Part shown: one piece after another, positions 1 through 6,800 of the stretch
Layout of the letters: every line of letters starts with the position of its first letter
Numbering within the stretch: position 1 is the stretch's first letter
Origin: Tannerella sp.
GTDB taxonomy: Bacteria; Bacteroidota; Bacteroidia; Bacteroidales; Tannerellaceae
DNA: 9,386 bases
Assembly: GCA_031268395.1 (NCBI GenBank)
Contig: JAIRXI010000202.1
Span: 1 to 9,386, forward strand
Direction of reading: 5' to 3'
Position numbers and translations under genes: made by a program
The notes under the pieces: model-generated
Seen by the model: only the letters and a program-made list of their open reading frames with translations
Databases searched by the model: none
What the model was told of the DNA's origin: nothing

Positions 1-20
1 TTCGTTCCTCGCAATGACGG
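1..20. repeat. Partial REP-like palindromic element (right arm only)
   Basis: The first 20 bases match the outer part of one arm of the element at 158-224: the reverse complement begins CCGTCATTGCGAGGAACGAA, and the nearby full copy has arms that begin CGTCAT and end in GAAGCAATC. The window edge removes the rest. Words of the CATTGCGAGGAACGAAGCAATC type are, from memory, common dispersed palindromes in many bacterial genomes. Calling this a half copy is an inference from one arm only. Confidence 0.5.
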
Positions 21-23
21 CCC

Positions 24-113
24 ACGACAGGTTGAAATGCCCCCTTGACGGTTCCTGTAACATACAAACAGATCGTTTATGAGTTGACGGACGGGGGCAT
101 TTCAACATGTCGT
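24..113. repeat. Near-perfect 21-base inverted repeat
   Basis: Arm 24-44 (core GTTGAAATGCCCCC at 31-44) and arm 93-113 (core GGGGGCATTTCAAC at 93-106) are reverse complements at 20 of 21 positions, separated by 48 bases. TTGACGG directly follows the left arm (45-51) and ends two bases before the right arm (84-90), so the spacer is itself bounded by a direct repeat. No transposase is encoded and I see no clear target-site duplication just outside the arms. It could be a small non-autonomous mobile element (MITE-like), a long-loop hairpin at an RNA 3' end, or a relic. The inverted repeat itself is certain; its nature is not. Confidence 0.65.
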
Positions 114-157
114 TCTTCATACTTGTGCCCGTTATTGCAGGACAGCGCGCCGTGCAC

Positions 158-224
158 CGTCATGGCGAACGCAGAGAAGCAATCGCCAATACACGCAGGG
201 ATTGCTTCCTTCCTGCCAATGACG
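158..224. repeat. REP-like imperfect palindrome (GAAGCAATC family)
   Basis: The left arm 158-184 starts CGTCATGGCGAA and ends GAAGCAATC; the right arm 200-224 starts GATTGCTTCC and ends CAATGACG. The ends pair perfectly (CGTCAT with ATGACG, GAAGCAATC with GATTGCTTC apart from a nearby insertion or mismatch), the middle pairs poorly, and the loop is 15 bases (185-199). This is a worn copy of a REP-type hairpin. The 20 bases at the window start look like part of a better-conserved sister copy, so the element probably recurs in this genome. Such elements usually sit between genes, as here. Confidence 0.6.
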
Positions 225-367
225 AAAGGTTGACGGGCGGATATTCCGTTTGCGGCAGGCAGGCAGTCTTCTCTTCCGGACACGACGGGCGAAGCGTCTA
301 ATGGACATGTTGGAATGATTACGAAAAATCCTGACAATCCTTTCATCAGGCGAATCAAGGTTCAGAC

Positions 368-387
368 AGACGCGATGAATCGCGTCT
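368..387. repeat. Perfect 8-bp-stem palindrome AGACGCGA-TGAA-TCGCGTCT
   Basis: AGACGCGA (368-375) and TCGCGTCT (380-387) are exact reverse complements around a four-base loop. From memory, near-identical GAGACGCGAT/ATCGCGTCTC palindromes are highly repeated between genes in cyanobacteria and some Bacteroidota. It lies about 40 bases past the lptD-like stop, so in that transcript it would form a stable hairpin, but no U-run follows, which argues against a classical intrinsic terminator. It may protect the RNA 3' end or simply be a dispersed repeat. Confidence 0.6.
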
Positions 388-428
388 CTACGATCCTGAC
401 ATCATTGACAGCGCGGGTCGAATCGGAA

Positions 429-3200
429 CTAATACCATACCTGACCGCTCCGGAAACTGCTGCTCTGCTGGTATTTCAGGTCTTTCAGGAGCGAAGAATT
501 GACGGCTATCGTGAAGGAATAGGATTTCCGGTAACCGACGGGGATGATGCTGGCCGACATCTGGAAACAGTGCAGGTTGCGCGTGATATTGCACGTCATG
601 TAGGAGATCTTTTTCAGGTCGAAGTCGTAGCTTGCGTTGAAGGTGAGGCGCCAGTTTTTGGTGGGCTGGATGTTCCCGTTGAAGCTCAGGGCCTGTGTGA
701 AGCGGTAGTCGTATTCCAGTTTTTGGGGGTTGAAGGCGCCGTAGGCCATCCCCAGGTTATAGCTGAAGGAGAGGCTCCACGGGACATTCGCGTTGTAGTA
801 TCCGTCGTCGTCATATTCGCCCGTCTGCGTTTTCTTTTCCTTTCGCAGGCGCGTGCCTGCTGCCGGTGTCTCCGGTATGGCCGCGTTCATTTCGTCCTCC
901 ATCCCGTCCGGCGAATCTTCCGGGCGGACGGCCTCTGTTCCGCTCCCTTCCGGGGCGTCCCGGGTGAACCATTTCTTGAAGGTGTCGTTGTTGAGGGTAT
1001 AGGAAAAGCTGGAACTGGTTCCCCGCAGCCGCCCGATGCCCTTGCCGGCTTTCCAGCGCGGGATGTTGACCCGGCGGACGGCGCCGGTGGTTTCGTTGTA
1101 ATCGTAGGTGTAGGTGTCGAAGGATCCGGAGAGGTTCAGCGTATAGCTTCGGCTCAGTTTCAGGCGGATGCCGGCCGACAGGTCGCTCCACTGGAACGAG
1201 TCGGCGGCCAGGTTATAGCTCATGCGGAGCGAGAGATTGTCGATCAGGCTGATCTTGGTCAGTCCCGACGAGTCTCTTTTTGAGGCGACCTTGGCTTCGA
1301 TATTGTTTTCCAGGCCGAACGAGATGTTGCCCTGTTTTCCCTGTCCGGGCACGCCGAACAGCTGGTGCTGGTAGGGCGAGTAGGTGCCCTCGACGGTGCG
1401 GCCCTGCGCGTCGACGTAGGAATAGGGCTGATGGTAGCCATATTTCGGGTCGCCGAAATCGGGTGCGGCGCTGAAGCTGACGGAGGGTTCTATCCGGTGG
1501 CGGACGGTCCGGATCCACTTCCGGAAGAACGGCCAGAACTCGTACATGCCGTAGAGGGTGGTCGAGGCGGAGATGGATGTGCTGTAGTTGTATACGCGGT
1601 AGAAGCCGTAGGAAGTGTCGGTGGGGGCCATCCGGTGGAGGGTGGTGTCATAGGCCTGTTGAATCCGGTTTGTGTACCAGCGTTCCTGATACTGTATGGA
1701 GGGCGAAATGTTCAGGTATCCGAACGCCGTGTAGGTGGCGCTGACGGGGACGGTGTGCTGCATGGCATTTTTCCAGTCTTTCACGAGGTCTTTCTGAAAG
1801 AACTCGTTTTCTTTGGCGGTAAGGCTGTTGCGCAGGTAGCCGGAATAGCTCATGGAAATCTTTTCGTACCACCGTTCCTGTCCGACGGCGTTTTTCCGTT
1901 TCAGGGGGAAGATGCGGCTCATGGTGAGGGTCACGTCCGGGAGGGTCATGGAGAGGGAGGAGTCCTGGGAGCGCTGGTTGATGTTCATCGTGGCCGAGAC
2001 GGTGAGCGGATTGTCGGGGAACCGCTGGCTGATGCTCACGCTCGAGCCTTTGTTGTTCTGGGTGGCGTCGAGCGAGGTCTGCTGCTGGATGTTGTTGTGG
2101 TCGTACTGGCTGGTGGAGAAGTTCACGTTGGCCGAGAAGGTGCGGTAGGGGTTGGCCTTGGCGTCCTGCGTATGCGTCCAGTTGATCTTGAAGGCTTTCG
2201 AGAGCGAATAGTCGTCCATTCCCTTGTCTCCCCATTTGGTGACCTGGTACGAGCCGTTGAAATTCCCGGAATATTTGTAGCGTTTCCGGTAGGAGGAACG
2301 TGCGGCAAGCCCCCAGGAGCCTTTCGTGTAGATCTCGCCCGTCACCGACAGGTCTACGTAGTCGCTCAGGGCGAAGTAGTATCCGCCGTCGCGCAGGAAG
2401 AAGCCCTGCTGCATCTCGTCGCCGTAGGAGGGCATGATGATGCCGGAGGAATAGGTGCTTGTGAAGGGGAAGAAGGCAAACGGCAGTCCCAGCAGATAGA
2501 GCGGTACGTCTTCGATCACCAGGTAGACCGGCCCGGTGACGATGTTTTTTCCCGGACGTGCCTTGGCCCTGTTCATCTGGATGAAGAAATGCGGGTGTTC
2601 GTGTTCGTCGCACGTGGTATATTTTCCGTCGAGCATGTTCATGGCATTGTCCGGCATTTTCTTTGTCTGGCTGGCGATCAGGTATCCTTCGCCCTGCCGG
2701 GTCAGCACGTCACGGGCATAGGCTTTCCGCGTTTTGAAACTGTAGTCCATTGTTTTGGCTTCGGTCTGCTGCTGCTGTTCGCCGTCTACAAAAAGCGGGT
2801 AGCCGAACTCCATGCCGGTGGAGTCTGTGCCGAACGTGGCGTGTACGATGCTGCTGTCTACGCTCATTGTGATGATTTCGGACTGTAACTGGATTTGCTG
2901 ATACTTCACGTCGCCCTGTCCATACAGATAGACCCTGTTGCCCGCGGTCATCACGATGGAGTCCATGGCCTGGTAGATGACCGGCGCTGCCAGCATTCCC
3001 TCCCTGCGGGCGGTGTCCGGAGCTGCCGGACGCCGGGCCAGCGTGTCCGGCGCTTCATGCAGCAGGCTGTCCGGCCATTCGCCGGCTACCGGAAGGCTCG
3101 CCGTGTCGGCAGACAGGATATGTTCCTGCGCCTGTATGCTGCCTGCTGCCGCCAAGGCAAACAGGCAGATCGCCCACAGTCTCCTTTGCTTCAAAAACAT
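429..3200 (-). CDS. lptD: LptD-like outer-membrane LPS assembly protein
   Basis: Predicted outer-membrane barrel that inserts lipopolysaccharide (or lipooligosaccharide) into the outer leaflet at the end of the Lpt pathway. The chosen ATG gives 923 aa with a clear signal peptide (basic MFLKQRR, then a hydrophobic stretch to about residue 25). A short Pro/Ala/Asp-rich linker with a repeated APDT..ARR word follows, then an LptA/OstA-like beta domain at roughly 74-190. Next is the segment with TTCDEHEHPHF and LPFAFFPF (about 194-246), then a long run of alternating beta strands typical of a barrel, with a hydrophilic insert at about 748-802. The C-terminal CNITRNLHCFQM block and final aromatic Tyr fit the Bacteroidota LptD branch; length is normal for it. 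An upstream in-frame TTG at 3230 is rejected because the -7 promoter motif overlaps it. GGAAAG (3206-3211) is a plausible weak ribosome site. The gene is intact. Family call is firm; function is by homology. Confidence 0.87.
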   Translation of the reverse strand: MFLKQRRLWAICLFALAAAGSIQAQEHILSADTASLPVAGEWPDSLLHEAPDTLARRPAAPDTARREGMLAAPVIYQAMDSIVMTAGNRVYLYGQGDVKYQQIQLQSEIITMSVDSSIVHATFGTDSTGMEFGYPLFVDGEQQQQTEAKTMDYSFKTRKAYARDVLTRQGEGYLIASQTKKMPDNAMNMLDGKYTTCDEHEHPHFFIQMNRAKARPGKNIVTGPVYLVIEDVPLYLLGLPFAFFPFTSTYSSGIIMPSYGDEMQQGFFLRDGGYYFALSDYVDLSVTGEIYTKGSWGLAARSSYRKRYKYSGNFNGSYQVTKWGDKGMDDYSLSKAFKINWTHTQDAKANPYRTFSANVNFSTSQYDHNNIQQQTSLDATQNNKGSSVSISQRFPDNPLTVSATMNINQRSQDSSLSMTLPDVTLTMSRIFPLKRKNAVGQERWYEKISMSYSGYLRNSLTAKENEFFQKDLVKDWKNAMQHTVPVSATYTAFGYLNISPSIQYQERWYTNRIQQAYDTTLHRMAPTDTSYGFYRVYNYSTSISASTTLYGMYEFWPFFRKWIRTVRHRIEPSVSFSAAPDFGDPKYGYHQPYSYVDAQGRTVEGTYSPYQHQLFGVPGQGKQGNISFGLENNIEAKVASKRDSSGLTKISLIDNLSLRMSYNLAADSFQWSDLSAGIRLKLSRSYTLNLSGSFDTYTYDYNETTGAVRRVNIPRWKAGKGIGRLRGTSSSFSYTLNNDTFKKWFTRDAPEGSGTEAVRPEDSPDGMEDEMNAAIPETPAAGTRLRKEKKTQTGEYDDDGYYNANVPWSLSFSYNLGMAYGAFNPQKLEYDYRFTQALSFNGNIQPTKNWRLTFNASYDFDLKKISYMTCNITRNLHCFQMSASIIPVGYRKSYSFTIAVNSSLLKDLKYQQSSSFRSGQVWY

Positions 3201-3227
3201 GCTTTCTTTCCGTATCTTATTGATCCG

Positions 3228-3235
3228 CAAAAGTA
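3228..3235 (-). promoter_or_regulatory. Bacteroidota -7 promoter motif for the lptD-like gene
   Basis: The minus strand reads TACTTTTG, an exact match to the TAnnTTTG -7 motif used by the primary sigma factor of Bacteroidota. It lies 28 bases upstream of the chosen ATG, giving a leader of about 20 bases. No convincing -33 TTTG is seen at the usual distance. The gap after the HD gene holds no terminator-like hairpin, so read-through from the upstream operon is also possible. Confidence 0.65.
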
Positions 3236-3261
3236 GAACAATTTAATGAGCCGCATGGCCT

Positions 3262-3822
3262 TTATTCTCCTAAAAAGAGTTTATGCCAGCCGTCGAAGCG
3301 GATCACACATTCTTCGCCATACCGTGCAAGTCCCTTTCTGATACGTGCTGCCGGTTTTTCCCCGCCGTCGCCGGTTTTGCTGAAGAACTTGTCGGCAAAG
3401 CAGACAAGCTGTTCCTCCAGCGACTGCGGCTGCATGTCGCGGTGGGGGAGGGGCAGGTTTTGACGCTCAATCATTTCCAGCGAAAGGCCGGTGCCGGTGT
3501 GGCGTTCGCATACCAGCGCATGACGCGGATAGCCGGCCATCCGCACCAGCTCGGCGCCCAGATACCCGTGACAGATATAGTCGGCCTTGCCGTAACACCC
3601 GATTTCCGGCGCGCGGCACAGAAACATCCCTATGTCGTGCAGCATGGCTGCTTCTTCGATAAATGCCGTGTCCAGCGGCATCTCCGGATGCGCCCGCGCA
3701 ATGGACAGCGCCTTGCCGGCGACGCTTCTGCTGTGTTCCGTCAAAATCCGGAAACTTTCCGATTCGACCGGATAGTATTTGCATATCAGTTCCAGCGGGT
3801 TCATATCCTGTTTTCTTTTCAT
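3262..3822 (-). CDS. HD-domain metal-dependent hydrolase (HDIG type)
   Basis: A 186-aa soluble protein with no signal peptide or membrane segment. It carries a complete HD-superfamily metal site: His30 (TEHSRSV), His62-Asp63 (MLHDIG, the HDIG signature), His85 (CHGYLGAELV), His108 (ERHTGTG) and Asp144 (FADKFF). The five-part pattern H..HD..H..H..D is that of two-metal HD phosphohydrolases; spacing and length resemble YqeK-type nucleotide hydrolases and HD-GYP enzymes, but the substrate cannot be read from this. Its ATG overlaps the activase stop codon as ATGA (3819-3822), so the two are probably translationally coupled and made together. A second in-frame ATG at 3804, preceded by AGGAT, is an alternative start that would lose six residues and no domain. 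Family membership is well supported; a role linked to the activase is inferred only from the overlap. Confidence 0.85.
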   Translation of the reverse strand: MKRKQDMNPLELICKYYPVESESFRILTEHSRSVAGKALSIARAHPEMPLDTAFIEEAAMLHDIGMFLCRAPEIGCYGKADYICHGYLGAELVRMAGYPRHALVCERHTGTGLSLEMIERQNLPLPHRDMQPQSLEEQLVCFADKFFSKTGDGGEKPAARIRKGLARYGEECVIRFDGWHKLFLGE

Positions 3823-6800
3823 GCAGACGTATGAACCGCCGCCTCCTTACTGTGCCCGGAGAGCGCCTGTTCTTCCGCGATCATGAAATGCAGCCTGTTT
3901 TGCAGATTCACTTCCGCCATTCCGCCGTCGATGTCGAGAAAGAGCAGGTTCATTCCGGGATAGAACTTTTTCAGGCGCTTCTCGATGCCTTTGGCGACGA
4001 CATGGTTTGCGATGCATCCGAATGGCTGAATACAAACGACTTTGTTGATGCCGTTGTGGGCATGGCAGGCCACTTCCGCCGCAATGCTCCACCCCTCGCC
4101 GAACTGGTTCGACAGGTCTAAAATCTCGGAAGCATACTGCGCCTTCTCGAAAATGGATTCGGCAGGCCGGCCGTATCTGAAATGCTGCATGATACGCTTT
4201 ACATGGTTGATTCGCATGGTCATGTATTTCAGAAATACGGGATTCAGTATGCGGACAGACAAGCGTCCGCGCTGTATGCCGTTGTCGGTATTTACCCGTG
4301 AATTGACGAAATACTGCATCAGAAAATCCAGGATCGGAGGCGTTATTACTTCCATGCCCTGTCCGCGCAGCCATTCGGTGATGTGCGCCTGCCCGTAGCT
4401 GTTGTATTTCACATAAATTTCGCCTACCAGACCGATCCTGCCGAATGTCCGGTTTTCAACTTCAACCGCATTAAAATCGGCGACTGCCTGTTTTAACAGC
4501 CTGAGCAGGGCCTTGTAATCATTGCACGTTACCGCTTCGACACCCAGCTTCACGTACACATCGAACAGGGCCTGCGTTTCGCCTTTTTCCCGTTCTTTCA
4601 CAACGGTCGAACTGAACATCTGCTGCAGCGCATCGGCATACAGAAGGGTGTAAATAATGATATTGGCAAACTTGAACAGCGGAAAGTCAAATGCTCCCTG
4701 TTCGTTTTGATACACTTTTCCGCTGGTGATGGCGATCACCGGGATATGGGCGAAACCTGCGTTTTTCAATCCCGATTTGATTTGTGCCAGATAGTTGGTT
4801 GCACGGCATTGACCGCCTGTTTGCGTCATGGCTACAGCGCAGTTGTCCAAATCGTAGTTTCCCGATTGCAGGGCGTTTATAATATCGCCCAAAATCAACG
4901 TCGAAGGATAGCAAACTTCGTTGTTTCCGTATTTCAGGCCTGCTTCGGCAGAGGCTTTGCCTGATTTGGGAAGATTGACGACCCGGTATCCGCCGAGTTC
5001 GCCGATGGCAGGCACGAAAGGCGACAGGAAATCGGCAAACCAGGGGACAAGAATCGTCTTTTGGCGGTCTTTTCCGGCGTAAGCGGCTGCGTAACCTGCG
5101 TATGTGTGATTTTCGGCAGGCAGCGCGCCGTGCAACGATTCCATCAAGGACCTTAATCGTAAGCGAACGGATCCCGGACTTGCAATTTCGTCGATACGCA
5201 AAACGGTATGGTTTTTCCCTGCCTGCCGCAAGATTTCGCCCGTTTCGTCCATGAAAAACGAATCGGGGCCGCAACCGAAGGAATTTAGCTGCACAAGCTG
5301 CACGTTCCGGGGCAGTCTGGCTACCGCCATTGCCGCCTGCACAACACGGTTGGGATAGGCCCACTGCGAAACGATATTCAGCCGGCCAAATCCGCTGTTT
5401 TCCTCCGGCAGAAACACGTCGTCGGTTAACACGCTGGCCCCAAGATCCGACAGTATTTGCCCGATTTTCTGCTGTATCAGGGGATCGGCGTGATAGGGAC
5501 GTCCGGCAACAATAAAGACGGGTTCATTGCCGGCTGCAAGCTTGTCGAGCATTGCTTTCTGCCTTTCGCACAATTCGGTTTTTATCCTTTTCCGTTCATT
5601 CATGGCTTTTCCAAAGGCGCGATCAAAAGTGGCCCTCGAAACTCCCAGCGCCGATAAGTACCTGAAACAGCCTTTTTCCAGGGCCTTCCTGTCGTGAAAT
5701 GTAATAACCGGCCTGTCGAACGGAACGCCATAGTTTTCGGCCGGCTCGACGGCGCTCCGGATAACGTCGGGATAACCGCTTACGACGGGACAGTTGAAGG
5801 AATTGCAGGCGTTTTCCAACTCTTTTTCCTCCTTCACGACAATGGGATAAAAGATACGTCCGACACCCATTTCGAGCAGGGATAAGACGTGCCCCTGCAC
5901 CAGCTTTGCGGGGAAACACAGATTGTCGGACATCACGCAGCCTGCGCCTTTTCCATACAGGGCAAAAGTCGATTCGGGCGAAAGAACGGCCCGAAAGCCG
6001 CACGCCTCGAACAGGGTCTTCCAAAACGGATAGTTTTCGTACATGTTCAGCACGCGGGGAATGCCAACCCTCTCCCTGACGTCCTCTTCGTGGGAAGCCG
6101 GGGCGGAGCCAAAAAGCATTTCGTTTTTCATCTCAAAGGCATTAAATCCTTTCTTGGGTGCACGGCTCTTGCTGTAAAACACTTTTTCGCATTTGTTTCC
6201 GGAGAAGCAGGTGTTTCCGTTCGGGAATTTGAAACGCAATACCGTACACGCATTGCTGCAACCCTTGCAGGTAAGTTCCTTCGTTTCTATATCGTGCAAC
6301 TCGTTTAACGGCGATATGCCGCCGGCCGTCCGGCCCTTCGCCATCTTCTTCGCATACAGCGCCGCTCCCAGCGCACCCATCAGTTCGGGATGGTCGGTCG
6401 AACGGATGGATTTTCCGGACAGGATTTCCAGCGCCCTGTAGACTGCATCGTTGCGGAAAGTCCCGCCCTGAACGACGATATGTTCGCCGAGGGAATTCAG
6501 GTTATTTATTTTCAGTACTTTGAACAGGCAGTTCCTGATCACCGAATAAGCAAGTCCGGCCGCAATATCATCCGGCGAGGCATTTTCGCGCAGGGACTGT
6601 TTCACTTTCGAGTTCATAAAGACCGTGCACCGCGTGCCCAAATCGGCAGGAGATTCGGCCATACATGCCGCTTCTGAAAATTGGGACAGCGTCATGTTCA
6701 TTGAAGCTGCAAAATTCTGCAAAAACGAACCGCACCCCGACGAACAGGCCTCATTGAGTTCAATGCGCGAAATAATGCCATTGCCGATAAAAATGGATTT

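Larger units (their letters stand above)
1..428. other. Gene-free intergenic region with palindromic repeats
   Basis: This is the stretch downstream of the lptD-like gene. The open frames here (45-233 and 107-301 plus strand, 77-358 minus strand) are short, resemble no family I recognise, and run straight through the inverted repeats, so I do not call them genes. What is visible is a patchwork of unrelated palindromic repeats, listed separately at 1-20, 24-113, 158-224 and 368-387. The word ATCCTGACA also occurs twice, at 328-336 and 393-401, either side of the last palindrome. From about 225 to 327 I see nothing I can name. No T-tract hairpin typical of an intrinsic terminator follows the lptD-like stop, so how that transcript ends is unclear; the 368-387 hairpin is the nearest candidate. 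Confidence 0.7.

Noticed and set aside
330..350. CCTGA...TCAGG inverted repeat
   Set aside because: Only five-base arms with a long loop; expected by chance.
45..358. Small open frames at 45-233, 107-301 and 77-358
   Set aside because: They run through inverted repeats, have no ribosome site or family resemblance that I can see, and overlap one another on both strands.
1..428. CRISPR array or integron attachment sites
   Set aside because: The repeats are inverted and of different kinds, with no regular repeat-spacer pattern and no integrase or cas gene.
315..2888. Long plus-strand open frames at 315-1283 (322 codons) and 1365-2888 (507 codons)
   Set aside because: They lie antisense to the intact lptD-like gene, have repetitive Val/Gly/Arg-rich composition typical of the reverse of a GC-rich gene, and resemble no family.
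3201..3230. Upstream in-frame TTG start for the lptD-like gene
   Set aside because: It would place ten residues before a clean signal peptide and falls on the -7 promoter motif, so it is probably not transcribed.
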